From: Miscanthus floridulus
Taxonomy: Eukaryota; Streptophyta; Magnoliopsida; Poales; Poaceae
NCBI RefSeq assembly: GCF_019320115.1
Contig: NC_089597.1
Location: forward strand, 115,529,401 to 115,593,400
Reading direction: 5' to 3'
DNA: 64,000 nucleotides
Position numbers and translations under genes: made by a program. The stretch's first letter is position 1. Each line of letters opens with the position of its first letter. The notes under the pieces are model-generated. The model was given only the letters and a program-made list of their open reading frames with translations. It had not been told where the DNA came from and searched no databases. Positions 23,879 to 35,612 of this stretch are shown here, piece after piece.

Positions 23879-24293
23879 TATGACATGGTGTGTATTTTCC
23901 CTATTTTTTATCTTTATACACGTATTTGCCATCTAAAAGAACATCTTTGCCCTTCTGTGATTTTTGCTCCTTCTGTTCTCGTCGGATGTACGTACATACT
24001 TCATGGCCGAGACCGGTGTGCCTGGGCAGGCTTCGTGGCCGCCGCCGCCAAGCCTAGGGCCGGCGCGGCCAGTTCGCGAGCGGGCGCGGCCAGGCTGGTG
24101 TCATCCGATCCTTCCATAGACGCCGCGCGTCCGTCGAGGCAGGTCGCGAAGGGAAGGGCGGCGCGACTTCGTATGATCGGGCGCGGACAAGAGATATGGG
24201 ACATGTCAATTTCACAGAAGGGCAAATTCGTCCATCAAGGCCACAAATACATGGCCAAATACCACAAAAGAGATAAAATACACATAAGTCAAT
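23879..24293. mobile_element. Short element with about 85-bp inverted ends and GC-rich core
   Basis: The left end (TGACATGGTGTGTATTTTCC ... GCCATCTAAAAGAACATCTTTGCCCTTCTGTGA) is matched in reverse at the right (TCACAGAAGGGCAAATTCGT ... ATAAAATACACATAAGTCA). The core (about 24000-24190) is GC-rich, as in the larger element at 13451-14468. A Mutator-like MITE or small Pack-MULE is likely; the target duplication is unclear. Confidence 0.75.
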
Positions 24294-24515
24294 GATTGGA
24301 GTTCCAAAACTGCTAAGCGCGCGATAATTAGACTCCCCAATGTGCAATTTTCTCTACGTGGAGGTAGTACTAACTGAGTTCCTCGTTGCTCGTCGTTGAG
24401 CAGTTTCAGCATCCGTAGCATACACACACGCAATTGGGAATCTTTATAAAATCAAGAAAGCCTTTTGCCATCAGTAGGTTATCCACACCCACTCCACTGC
24501 GTTATCCAATTAGCG

Positions 24516-24631
24516 CCATGTTCGTTTGACTTACAAACCGTATTTTTCAGTTAACAAACAGTATTTTTTTCTCACAACAAATCAGCCAACAGTATTTTCA
24601 ACCATAGCTTATCAGCCAAGCGAATAGAAAA
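24516..24631. mobile_element. hAT-like MITE
   Basis: The left end ATGTTCGTTTGACTTACAAA is approximately inverse to right end TTATCAGCCAAGCGAATA. The inner phrase TTTTTCTCACAACAAATCAGCC is a recognisable part of a common grass non-autonomous hAT family. Confidence 0.6.
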
Positions 24632-24671
24632 TAGAAAGGGACGGACTGTTCTGCAGTCGTTGATTCTATCG

Positions 24672-25097
24672 TGTTAGTCGCTGAATTCTTACTCTTGGTA
24701 GTAGCAGAATTCTTACTCTCATCGAGAGAGGATGACACTAGAAATTAGAGCAATTTTCTGGTTTATTTCTCACGCAAATGTCATGCCAACTTAAGGGGTT
24801 GGAGATACATATTTATAGGCCGCTAGCCAGCCAAGCATATACCAAGATGCCAAGCATATGCTGTCCTAAATGCTATCCTAAAACTATGCCAAGATGCCAA
24901 GTATATGCTGTCCTAAATGCTATCCTAAAATAGATACTGTCTTAGATGCTAAGATGCTGTCCTAGCCAGTCAAGGATGTTGTCCTAGATGCTAAGATGCT
25001 GTCCTAGCCAGTCAAAGATGTTGTTCTTGATGAGCAGCAAGACCACCATATGTTGCAGCCCCACAAAGACCAGCCAACACAGAGACTTATCCCATCA
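24672..25097 (-). repeat. Copia 3' LTR (left in window), 426 bp
   Basis: It begins TGTTAGTCGCTGAATTCTTA and ends ACTTATCCCATCA on the plus strand, matching the right LTR. It is 69 bp longer because a run of TGCCAAG.ATATGCTGTCCTAAATGCTATCC and TAGATGCTAAGATGCTGTCC units is expanded at about 24830-25020. Confidence 0.93.
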
Positions 25098-25109
25098 TTC
25101 TCCCCCTAA

Positions 25110-25940
25110 GTCTTGTGCGTCATCTTGTGGGAAAATTGAATCATCCCGGTCCAGGAGCAGAGCTCAAGGAACTTGATCCTCCCAAGAGGCGTGATAAGCA
25201 GGTCCGCAAGCTAGTCCTTGGTGTTGATATAGCTCGCCTTAATGCTCCCTTCCTCCAAACAGCATCGGATAAAGTGGTACCTCACCCGGATGTGCTTACT
25301 CCGTTCATAGAAAACGGGGTTCTTTGCTAGGGCCAGAGCGGACTTGCTATCCATCCTGAGCTCCACCGCTCTAGTGTCTCTACCGAGGAGATCACCAAGC
25401 AGTCGAGCGAGTCAGAGCGCCTGAGTCGAAGCGGTGGAGGCCGCTATGTACTCGGCCTCGCAACTGGATAGGGCCACCACCTGCTGCTTGATCGACTGCC
25501 AGCTAACGAGGCACTTGTCGAGGAGGAAGAGGATCTCACTCATGCTCTTGCTGGTGTCGATGTCGCCGGTGTGGTCGCTGTCGCTGTACCCGACGAAGTG
25601 TGCCGCCCCAGGGCACCTAGGGTAGTAGAGGCCGTGGTCAAGAGTCCCCGCAACATAGCGGATGATCCTCTTCACAGCCTGCTGGTGCTCCGTCGTCGGT
25701 CGCTGCATGAACCGACTAACGTAGCCAACAGAGAATGCCAAGTCCGGTCGTGTGTGGGCGAGGTAGCGAAGGCTCTCCACAAGACGTCGATACTACATAG
25801 CGTCCACCTCCTCCGTCGTGCTGTCGTGGCTCAGCTTTAGCCTCTCCTCAATCGGAGTGAGAGCTGGGTTGCAGTCGGTGAGCCCAGCTAGCTCAACGAC
25901 ACGCTTGGCGTAGACGGTCTGTCGAAGCGTGATCCTAGAC
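25110..25940 (-). pseudogene. Copia RNase H and C-terminal RT region, degenerate
   Basis: Minus-strand frames show LRYLAHTRPDLAFSVGYVSR, HFVGYSDSDHTGD (RNase H catalytic Asp region), SSCEAEYIAASTA and a downstream ELRMDSKSALAL-type block. Stops between 25412 and 25780 and near 25793 interrupt the frame. The domain is cut from the upstream RT by the hAT insertion at 25941. Confidence 0.88.
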
Positions 25941-26493
25941 AGGCCTGTCCTATGGGGGGGCAGCCTGTGCGATGCCCATGGGCCCATAAGGCTAGGGGCC
26001 CATAAGGGTATCCATGTGTATACTGTATAGTAGATGCTATCAGCCCATATGCCGACAAGGCAACAGTGTATACCAACAGGCAACAAGCCTGCGTATCAAT
26101 TGGCGGCTGAAAGAAGCTTCTCCAAATTGAAGCTAGTGAAAAAAATTTTGAGGTCAACTATGCTACAAGAAAGATTAAATGGCTTGGCTATGTGCAGCAT
26201 TGAGAAGGATATTTTAGATACAATTAATCTTGAAAGTGTTCTTGAAGATTTTGCATCAAGAAATGCCCGAAGACGCTTTTTAAAAAAGCACTGAAGCACC
26301 GTAGTTTTATTTGAGGTAACCATCATAGTTATTTTGCCGTTTTTTATCTTCTTTGATGTACTGTTACCTTTTCAAGAAAAATTAAATAAATGCTACAAGT
26401 TATATACTTTAATCGTCCTATTCAAATACTACATTGTCGGGCCCTTAGTGTCTTACTGGCCTAAGGGCCCATGAAATTTATGGGATGGCCCTG
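25941..26493 (+). mobile_element. hAT transposon fragment with transposase C-terminus
   Basis: The insert interrupts Copia RT and is flanked by 8-bp repeats ATCCTAGA (25933-25940) and ATCCCAGA (26494-26501), one mismatch, as expected for hAT. Terminal repeats: CAGGCCTGTCCTAT at the left, ATGGGATGGCCCTG at the right. The plus-strand frame ending at 26294 reads AAERSFSKLKLVKKILRSTM then NGLAMCSIEKDI, matching the hAT C-terminal dimerisation region of TTF/ZMYM-type transposases. The catalytic part is missing, so this is an internally deleted, non-autonomous copy. Confidence 0.92.
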
Positions 26494-26501
26494 ATCCCAG
26501 A

Positions 26502-27245
26502 GTCATCCTGGTGCACCTCGATTCCCAGGTAGAAGGGGAGAGGCCCCAGGTCACTCATCTGGAAGGTGGCCTTCATCTCTTCCTTGAATGCTGCCACCTC
26601 CGCATCCTTGGTGCCGGTGATCACCAAGTCATCGACGTAGACATCCATCAGCAGAGCATTTCCTCCACTGCCCCGTCGGTAGATGGCCGCCTCATGCGGG
26701 CTTTGCTCGAAGCCCATCCCCTTTACCGTGGAATCCAACTTGGCATTCCACGCCCTCGGTGCCTGCCGCAAGCCATAGAGGGCCTTGCACAGGCGGAGCA
26801 CCTTGCCCTCCTTGCTGGGGATCGCAAATCCCGGTAGCTGGTGCACGTAGACCTCCTTCTTCAAGTCGCCGTTAAGGAACGCCGACTTGACGTCCATGTG
26901 ATGAACACACCGGCCCTCCTGGGCAGCTAGCGCAAGGAGGAGTCGCACAGACTCCATCCGTGCCACGGGAGCAAAGGCATCGTCGAAGTCGACCTCCTCC
27001 TACTGCACGAAACCTCATACCACCAAGCGAGCCTTGTGCTTGACGATGGTGCCAGTTTCATCCCTCTTCAGCTTGTACACCCACTTAAGGGTGATCACGC
27101 GGTGACCACGAGGAAGGTCAGCAAGCTCCCAGGTGCAGTTCTTTTCAACCGCATCCATCTCCAACTGCATCGCGGCGCGCCATGCCGCGTGTCTCTTGGC
27201 CTCTGTAAATGACCGAGGCTCGCCGTCATTACACGCAAGGTGCAA
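26502..27245 (-). pseudogene. Copia reverse transcriptase, degenerate
   Basis: Minus-strand frames give WELADLPRGHRVITLKWVYK, then HHMDVKSAFLNGDL, LYGLRQAPRAWN and the catalytic DVYVDDLVITG (YVDD, codons about 26623-26647), ending PFYLGIEVHQDDSG at the hAT junction. Between 26967 and 27015 there are in-frame TGA and TAG codons that look like CGA and CAG changed by C-to-T. Confidence 0.92.
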
Positions 27246-27290
27246 CTATGCCTCCAGGTCGTGAGGCACCAGTCCCGGCACCGGCTGGTC

Positions 27291-27680
27291 ACCGAGAAGG
27301 TTCTCCATCATACGGTACCGCAACGGCTCGCCATCATGGTACGCGTCGATGTGCTCCTTATCGTGAGAGAGCGGAGTAGCGAGGTTAACCGGGCTGTGCT
27401 TCGACATGAGCTGGTGTGGGAGTAGACATGCCCAGAGAGGTGCCTGTCGATGCTAGAGTGTGTGGCGGTGCTGGCTATGGTGGAGCCGACGAAGAACTGA
27501 TCACAGCCGAGGTCCTGGCTGGAGAGCGTGGTGCTGTCGGGGTAGCAGGCGCCAGGGTCGGTGGAGGCTCGGGGACTGGGGTAGACGCGCTCATCGAAGA
27601 AGAGCTGCCTACTCCCCTAGCTCCCTCAAAGTGGACGTACTCGACAGTGAAGTCATCGTACGTCGGAGCCAAGCCATCGT
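27291..27680 (-). pseudogene. Copia integrase-RT linker fragment
   Basis: The minus strand resumes Copia coding right beside the Gypsy LTR with TYDDFTVEYVHFEGARG followed by a Ser/Pro/Thr/Ala-rich linker, typical of the region between integrase and RT. The upstream partner of this frame lies at 39439-39741 on the other side of the Gypsy insert. Confidence 0.8.
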
Positions 27681-28153
27681 TGTGGGGTGTACGACCCCGG
27701 ATACCCATGGCAAACCACATGGGCTGCGCCCCTTGGGGTGGTCCAGCCCACAAGAAGAAGCCTTGCGGGGCACGACTCTGCTCGGCACCTTCCGCAAGAC
27801 ATCGGAAAGATATCCTGAAGATACTACGAGTTCTGTTAGGATATGTATGATCCCGAGTTTCCTGTAATCAGTTATTACTTTCTGATTATCTCTCAGATCT
27901 AACCGACTTGTAACCCTACCTCTCGGACTATATAAGGCGGGCAGGGACCCCCTCTAAAATCATGGTATATCATACGATAGCTAATACAAACCAACAGACC
28001 ACAGGAGTAAGGTATTACATCATACTGACGGCCTGAACCTGTCTAACTCGTGTGTCTTTATTGTCTTCTTGTTCTTGATCTCGCGCTCCTCTACCGATCA
28101 ATCTATCTTCGTGGGATACCCCTCGGAGGACTGCCGATGATAATATGTCAACA
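27681..28153 (+). repeat. Gypsy 5' LTR
   Basis: It starts TGTGGGGTGTACGACCCCGG and ends AATATGTCAACA. It contains a promoter-like TATATAAGG box (27930-27938) and a downstream transcribed region, followed at once by the primer-binding-like sequence. I found no second copy in the window. Confidence 0.75.
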
Positions 28154-29635
28154 GTTGGCGCGCTAGGTAGGGGTCTACATGCTGTTTCCTTGTCGAACAA
28201 GATGGCTTTTTTCATAGGCTCTTCGTTCCTTCCACAGCCTGGCCAGATCTTCACGGTCGAATCCATCTCGTGGGTCATCAACGCTGACGGAGTCAGAGAG
28301 CTCCTCGAGCCAGAGTAGATTGTTTCTGCGCCGGCCACCCATGCACCTGTAACTGCAGATCCAATCTCAAAGGAGATTCTGAGGTCCCTTTCAGCAACAA
28401 CTCACCATCCGCTTCCTCGCTACCAGAGGAGGCCGATCAACAACGACGATCTGATCGAATCCATCGATCGGGTCGAACTAAAGCTCACCGATTATCTCTC
28501 CGTCGCCAAATTGGCACTGGACACTTAGGTTCAGCCCTGACCACCCTCCGATCCAAATCTCTCGGAGGGTGCTCGTCCAACTGCAAGGGCTATGGCCCTA
28601 CCCTTCGGATTCTCCAACACCACCGCCGCTTACTAGCACACCCTAAGGGGCAAACTAGCCGACCAGATCGCTGTCTAGCTCCCGCCGGCTGTCAACACAC
28701 TACACTTAGGCTGGAGCCCTGGGGCGCACCTCCAGACCATCCCGGAAGAAACTCTGGGCTCCGAGTCTCAGGGCTCTACGGAGACCCTCGCCGAAACCTT
28801 CTCCGATCAATTTCGCCTCCCATCCTTCCGGGGTGGCGCGATCTTCAACGTCAGCATCAACAGCCCCCCTTGGAACAGCAAAACCGAGGAGGAGCGCACT
28901 GCTCGGGAGAACCAAAACGTCAACCGCGCATAGCGGCGAGAAAATGAGGCAGCCATCGCAAGGGCCGAGGCTGCTTGGAATAATCGGCTTGGCTCTTAAG
29001 GAAGACCGCTCCTGCTCTACCGCGACCTCGACGAAGAATTTCTCCGCGTCGACGGCCACGACGTCTTCAAGACTCTAAGCGCTAATTTGGCAGTAGCCAC
29101 CAATGAGCTCGCTCATTTCCCTCAGACGCCTAAGCTCGCCAAGATCACCGCCATGCTTAAAGCGGCTCACTGTCATGTCAATGAGATCCACGAGGATCAA
29201 AGACCTTCGTGCTCTATGAGCACAATTCATCGATCAGCTGCGCCGAGGTCCAATCGCCGCCCAAGTCAAAGTCGTTTTGCCGACCAGTCATTACCTCTCC
29301 AAGGGGGACCCGGGGGGCATCGCACCGAACACCATCGCCAACACGACCAGGAGGTCAAATAGGATGCTAGAGTACATCTTAGCAACCTCCGAGATGCGCG
29401 ATGGCGCATCGAGCACCGTCGCTTTGGTCACCATGAAGACGAAGTACGTCGCTGCTAGGATTATGAAAGGGAGTACGGCAACCCGAACTCAGCCCTCGAG
29501 CCTATCCCCGACCACAATGCTGCAAATTACGGTGTCGACAATCCTGAGGGGCCTCCGGCTTTCACAAGGGCACTCCAAATGCTTTGATGGCCCCGTGGTT
29601 TTAAGATCACCAGAGTCGAGCTCTACGAAGGAAGA
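28154..29635 (+). other. Gypsy leader and degenerate N-terminal gag region
   Basis: GC-rich sequence between primer site and the recognisable gag core. Frames are broken; short stretches (for example around 29010-29060) look coding but give no clear domain. Open minus-strand frames here are antisense shadows. Confidence 0.5.
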
Positions 29636-32600
29636 ATGAACCCAACTCAGTGGTTGCAGGCTTATGCCACCGCCATCCGAGCCGCTGGAGAAGACACCAG
29701 CGTTATGGCAAATTATTTCCCCATCATGCTCACGCCACCCGCCATGAGCTGGTTCACTAGCCTTGCACCAGACTCCATCGGCTCGTGGGAAGAGTTGAAG
29801 AAAGTCTTCACCGACGACTATATGGCCATGTGTACTCGACCCGGCACGAAGCATGATCTCAGCCGCATCAACCAGAAGCCATCTGAGCTCCTCCACAGCT
29901 ACATCTGGCGTTTCTTCGAGATGAGAAACTCTATCCCCAACATCACGGAAGCTGAAGTCATCAGCACCTTTATCCGAGGACTCCACCATCACAAGCTTCG
30001 CTCCAAATTCAACCGTAAGCCACCGATCGGTATTGGCGAGATGATAACTATCGCCAACCAGTACGCCGATGTAGAGGAAGCCGAGGTGCGCTTCAATGAG
30101 GATGCGAGCACTCAGCAACCACCTCACTGATACAATGATCGCCCCGACGACCGACGTCACAATGACCACCGCCTCGACGACCGTAGCTATCATCGCGATA
30201 GCGGCCGTGATCGAACAGGAGGACACAGGCCTGGCCAAAATTGCTGCCGCCGACCAGAACACATCTTCACCACCACTAGTCAACCTCACGCCAAGTGTAA
30301 CTATGACGAGCAGTACCAAAAGATACTCAACGGCCCGTGCCCTCTTCACAAGAACGCCAAACACAAGATGAAGGACTACATTGGTCTAGCTAGGGAGTTC
30401 TAGGACAAGAGGCTCGACGACGACGCCAACAATGGAACAAGAGGTCGTCGACCGCCTGGGAACAACAACAATGCCTTTTAGGACCGCGATAAGGTGGTCG
30501 CCACCATCTTCGGGGGCCTCACCTCCACTGAGAGTCGAAGGGAACGGAAGCTTGCCGCTCGACGAGTGCTCGCCGACACTTCAGAAGAAACTACCGCCGA
30601 TCCCAGCTATCGCCCATGGTTCGAGATCCCCATCACCTTCAGCAGGGCTGACCAGTGGGCAGACATATCATATACAGGGTGTTTCCCCCTTGTCCTCGAT
30701 GCAACCATCCAGAAGGTGCTATTCAGAAAAGTCTTTATTGATGGTGGCAGTGCTTTGAACCTACTTTTCGCCAGAGCCCTAAGAGAGTTGGGCCTTGCGA
30801 TATCAGATCTCACACCCTCAGACTCCTCCTTCTGGGGTGTGGTACCTGGAAGGGCATCCAAGCCACTTAGAGAGATCACCCTACCAGTATAGTTTGGCAT
30901 GGCAAGCAACTACCGCATCGAGCATATCAACTTCTACGTCACCGACTTCGACACAGCCTACCACGCCATACTTGGCCGACCAGCTCTGGCCAAATTCATG
31001 GCCATACCACACTACGTGTATCTGGTGTTGAAGATGCCTTCGCCTGCAGGAGTCCTAGCTCTGCAGGCCAACCTTTCCATCACCTACGCCAGCGAGACAG
31101 AGAGTCTCTCCCTCGCCGAAGCCACCGACCTCTCCATCTAGATGGCTAGCATGGTCGCCGAAGCTAAGATGGTACCTGCCGAAGACATGGAGATTCTAGA
31201 GCTTGAGCTTCCCCGCGCCTCCGCCAAGTCCAAGGAAATCAAGGAGGTCAGCCTTGGCCTCAATGACGCTTCCAAGACCATGAATATTGGGGCTCGCCTT
31301 GACCCCAAATAGGAAAGTACGCTCGTCTCCTTCCTATATGCCAATGCCGATGTGTTTGCTTGGAAACCTATAGACATGTCGGGGGTACCACGGGAGACGA
31401 TCGAGCACTCCTTGAATGTCTCGTCGGCCGCCAAACCGATCAAGCAGAAACTTCGCTGATTCGCGCCAGACAAGGAGGCTATTAGGATAGAAATAAAACG
31501 GTTCTTAGCTGCCGGGTTTATAAAAGAAGTGTATCATCCAAATTGGTTAGCAAACCCTATTCTCGTTCAAAAAAAGAATAAAGAATGGAGAATGTGCATT
31601 GATTATACTGATCTTAACAAACACTGCCCTAAAGACCTCTTCGGCTTGCCTCGGATAGACGAGGTTGTAGACTCTACCGCCGACTACGAACTACTCTCTT
31701 TCCTTGACTGTTACTCCGGCTATCATCAGATCTCCCTCAAGGAAGAAGACCAGATAAAGATGTCATTCATTACACCTTTCGGTGCATACTGCTACAAAAC
31801 TATGTCCTTCGGACTCAAGAACACTGGGGCTACCTATCAAAGGGCCATTCAGATGTGCCTCGACTAGCAGATCGGCCGCAATGTCGAAGCCTACATCGAT
31901 GATGTGGTCGTCAAAACCAAGACAGCCGACAACCTTATCACCGACCTCGAAGAAACTTTCGCCAATTTGAACAAGTACCGATGGAAGTTGAACCCTTCAA
32001 AGTGCATCTTTGGAGTTCCATCCGGTATACTACTGGGCTACATCGTTAGTGCTTGAGGCATCGAGCCTAATCCGGACAAGGTCTCCGCCATCACCAATAT
32101 GAAATAGCCAACATGTGTTAAGGATATACAAAAGCTTACAGGTTGTATGGCTGCTTTAAGCCACTTCATATCATGCCTCGGCGAAAAAGGGCTACCCTTC
32201 TTCAAGCTCCTCAAGGCCTCCGAGCACTTTTCCTAGTCGGAGGAGGCATACTTAGCTTTCGAGCAGCTCAAGTTGTTCTTGACGAAGCCGCCGATCATGA
32301 CGGCGCCAAGGCTAGATGAGACTCTACTCATATACATCGCCGCCACCTCTCGCATTGTGAGTACAGCTATCATCGTCGAACGCGAGGAAGTCGGGCACGC
32401 TTATAGGGTGCAACGTCCGGTCTACTTTATCAGTGAAGTACTCAATGAGCCAAAAACTCGTTATCCTCAGGTACAAAAGTTGTTATATGCAATTCTGATT
32501 ACGTCGCGCAAGCTCTGGCATTACTTCTAATACTACAAGATCGCCGTGGTCACGGAGTTTCCCCTAGGGGACATTCTTCGCAACAAAGAAGCCAATGGCC

Positions 32601-33011
32601 GCATCATTAAATGGGCTGTTGAGCTCGGCACCTATTCCATTAAATTTAGAAGCCGACCTACCATTAAGTCACAGGTGCTCACTGACTTCATCGTTGAATG
32701 GACCGAGATCCAAGAGCCCATCGTCGCCGCTTGCCCCGAGCACTGGGTGATGTACTTTGACGGCGCCCTTAACATCAATGGTGCCGGTGTGGGCATTCTG
32801 TTCATTACGCCAACCAAGGATAAGCTACGTTACGTTCTTCGGATACACTTCCCGGCCTCCAACAACGCCGCGGAATACAAAGCATGTCTTCATGGTCTTC
32901 ATATAGCCATCGCGCTCGGCATCAAACGCCTCATGGTGTACGGAGACTTCGCGCTGGTTATCAACTAGCTCAACAAAGACTGGTCCTGTTCCAGTGAGAA
33001 GATGGACGCAT
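29636..33011 (+). pseudogene. Gypsy gag-protease-RT-RNase H, one frame with 13 stop codons
   Basis: A single reading frame runs through gag (NPTQWLQAY, MSWFTSLAPDSIGSWEELKK), protease (KVFIDGGSALNLLF), RT (WRMCIDYTDLNKHCPKD, SFLDCYSGYHQI, and YIDDVVVKT near 31893) and RNase H (WVMYFDGALNINGAGVG, SNNAAEYKA). Stops lie at 30128, 30401, 30479, 30890, 31139, 31310, 31457, 31865, 32054, 32105, 32234, 32528 and 32966. I see no frameshift until about 33012. Each stop fits a single transition from a Gln, Arg or Trp codon. The element cannot produce a polyprotein. Confidence 0.93.
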
Positions 33012-34453
33012 ACCGGTATCAAGTACCACCACGTGGTACGAGATCAAAATCAACCAGCCGACCAGCTCTCAAAAATCGGTTTGTCTCGCGCCGCGGTTCC
33101 ACCGAGGGTCTTCGTGCAAGATCTCCTGGTGCCATCCATTAAAGAAGAAAAGGAAGTTGAGGAGGTTCCCCCTACCGAGCAGTTGGTACTTGCGGTGCCT
33201 TCGCCAGTCACCGATTGGAGGGAGCAATTCATCAAGTACCTCACTAACTCTGAAGTACCTGCCGACAAGACCGACACCGAACACCTAATCCACCGAAGTA
33301 AGCACTACATGTTGGTAGATGGTAACTTGATGAGGAAGAGTGCCAAGGAAGGGATATTGTAGAAGTGCGTCCCTCAAGACGAAGGAGTGAAGCTGCTTCA
33401 CGAAATTCATTCTGGTTCCTGTGGCAATCACGCGGCCTCGAGAAACCTGGTCGGCAAAGCTTTCCGAGCTAGCTTCTACTGACCCACGGCCATCTTCGAC
33501 GTAGAAGACCTCATCCGGTGCTGTGAAGGATGTCAGTTCTTCGCCAAGCAAATACACGTACCGGCACAGGAATTGCAGACCATCCCAACTTCTTGGCCTT
33601 TCGCATGCTGGGGATTGGCAATGATTGGGCCCTTCAAGCCAGCGCCAGGAGGTTTCAGGTATGTATACATCGCCATTGATAAGTTCTCCAAGTGGACCGA
33701 GTACAAACCGCTCATTTCAGCTACTACAAAGAAAGCAGTCGACCTCTTTGAAGATATCATACATAGGTTCAGTCTCCCGAACAGCATTATCACCGACCTC
33801 AGAACCACATTTACCGGCCATCATTTTTGGGACTTCTGTGAAGGCCAGTGCATCTCCGTTAAATACATTTCCGTTGCTCATCCTATAGCTAATGGCTAGG
33901 TTGAGCGGGCTAATGGTATGATCCTTGACGCCCTCAAAAAGAGGCTATATCAAAAAGAAGAAAAGCATCCGAGCAGATGGCTCAAAGAGCTACCGGCTGT
34001 GGTCTGGGGACTGCGCACTCAAGCTAGTTGCAGTACCGGTGTGTCTCCATATTTTTTGGTCTATGGCTTAGAGGCCGTACTACTAGCAGATGTTGCCTTC
34101 CGAGCACCCAGGGTGGAAAATTATGTTGAAGAGCAGGCCATGGCTGTTCGGACAGAGGACGTTGACCGGGCTGAGGAAGAACGCATGATCACCGTGTTGG
34201 CACAGCCAAGTATCTAGAAGATCTGCGAAGGTACTATAACCATAATGTAAAAGGTCGTTCATTCGCCGTCAGCGACCTCGTTCTCCATAGAAAACAAAAG
34301 ACCGAGGGGTTGCACGAGCTTTCTTCCCCTTGGGAAGGGCCCTACGTTGTCAAAGAGGTCACCCGACCAGGATCTTATCGCTTATGCGACTTAGATGGGA
34401 TTGATGTTCCAAACTCATGGCACATCGAGCACCTTATATGTTTCTACCCTTGA
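33012..34453 (+). pseudogene. Gypsy RNase H end and integrase, degenerate
   Basis: After a frame change and probable small deletion near 33012, another frame carries IKYHHVVRDQNQPADQLSK, the His/Cys zinc region (EIHSGSCGNHAASRN ... IRCCEGCQFFAKQ), and the integrase core (YVYIAIDKFSKW; SIITDLRTTF in place of the usual second-Asp motif; then a stop directly before VERANGMI, the catalytic Glu region). The last part (GPYVVKEVTRPGSYRL) is a GPY/F domain. Stops at 33360, 33480 and 33897 again fit C-to-T or G-to-A changes. Confidence 0.88.
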
Positions 34454-34589
34454 AACGCTCTAGATATGTACTCTACATTTTATGTTGAATAAAGTTTTTG
34501 TCTCCATGATTTGTCTCCATTTTTTCCTTTAACTTTCGATCTCCGCGTACGGTCGCCGAAGCATTACGATACTCCATAACGATCTCCAA

Positions 34590-34915
34590 AATCGCCAAAC
34601 AGTTTTCTCCAAAATCGTCGAACAGTTTTCTCCAAAATCGCCGAACAGTTTTCTCCAAATTCACCGAACAGTTTTCTCCAAGATCGCCGAACAGTTTTCT
34701 CCAAAATCACCGAACGATTTCTCCAAATCGCCGACCACGATTTCATCGAATAAAGTTCTCCAAATCTCAAAAATCTCCGAACGGTTTTCTCCAAAAAACG
34801 CCGAACGTTTTCTCCAAAACACCGACACATTTTTGCCAAAAAACGCCGAATATTTTTTCCCAAACACGTCTCCTCCAAATCGCCAACGTGTCTCGCCACA
34901 TGTTTTTCTCCAAAC
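34590..34915. repeat. Minisatellite, about 23-bp unit
   Basis: Imperfect copies of CCAAAATCGCCGAACAGTTTTCT repeat about 13 times, becoming degenerate toward the right. Located just after the Gypsy pol end. The open minus-strand frames across it are repeat artefacts. Confidence 0.9.
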
Positions 34916-34977
34916 TGCCGAATAATTCGCTGTGAACCTTTAAAGATATTTCGCCGATCAGCGAGCAGTCTACTTTC

Positions 34978-35404
34978 TTTTCTGTTCTCTTCGGAGAAGA
35001 CCTAGCCTCCGATCTCTCCCTACACGTGCCACGGGCTCCGCGCTCTGCGTTATGGGTGATCGGCTATGGTTCCTTGGTCACGCCTGTTTTTCCTTCACGT
35101 GCACGGTCTCTACGCTCGACGTTATAGATTATGGGCTATCCGAGGCCAAGAGCTCAGAGCAGAATTTATTGCTCGGTTGATGTTTATGCCATCTATAGTC
35201 ATTTTGATAACTGCCAAGCAGCATACGTTTCGCTCTTTTCTCTGTGGAGAAGGCCTAGTTTCTGATCTCTCCCTACAAGTGCAACGGGCTCCGCGCTCTG
35301 TGTTATGGGTGGTCGGCTACGGTTCCTTGGTCACGCCTATTCCCCCTACACGTGCTCGAGCTCTGCGCTCGACATCATGGACTATGGGCTAGCTGAGGCC
35401 ATGG
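34978..35404. repeat. Pair of about 170-bp direct repeats in the Gypsy 3' region
   Basis: GATCTCTCCCTACACGTGCC... at about 34978-35150 returns at about 35234-35404 with roughly one difference in eight bases. Both copies end near TATGGGCTA..CGAGGCC or TATGGGCTAGCTGAGGCC. Non-coding. Confidence 0.8.
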
Positions 35405-35612
35405 GGGTTAGTAGCAAACTAACTGCTCGGACTCTACTTATACTCCGTATAAATATCTTATGATCATAACTACGAAGATTTTTTCGCCGAAATACAATCT
35501 AACTGCATACACATGCACTTTATAACATTTATCGTATATAAGTGTTCTTGCGCTTTCGCGCGTTCTAATTGCATTGCGCAGAAATTATAGATGATGTTAG
35601 CCAAGCCGATCA

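Noticed and set aside
29489..30364. 291-codon minus-strand frame
   Set aside because: Exact antisense of the Gypsy gag; the plus frame has clear gag motifs.
34590..34915. CRISPR-like regular repeats
   Set aside because: Units are directly adjacent without unique spacers, in a plant retrotransposon; a minisatellite.
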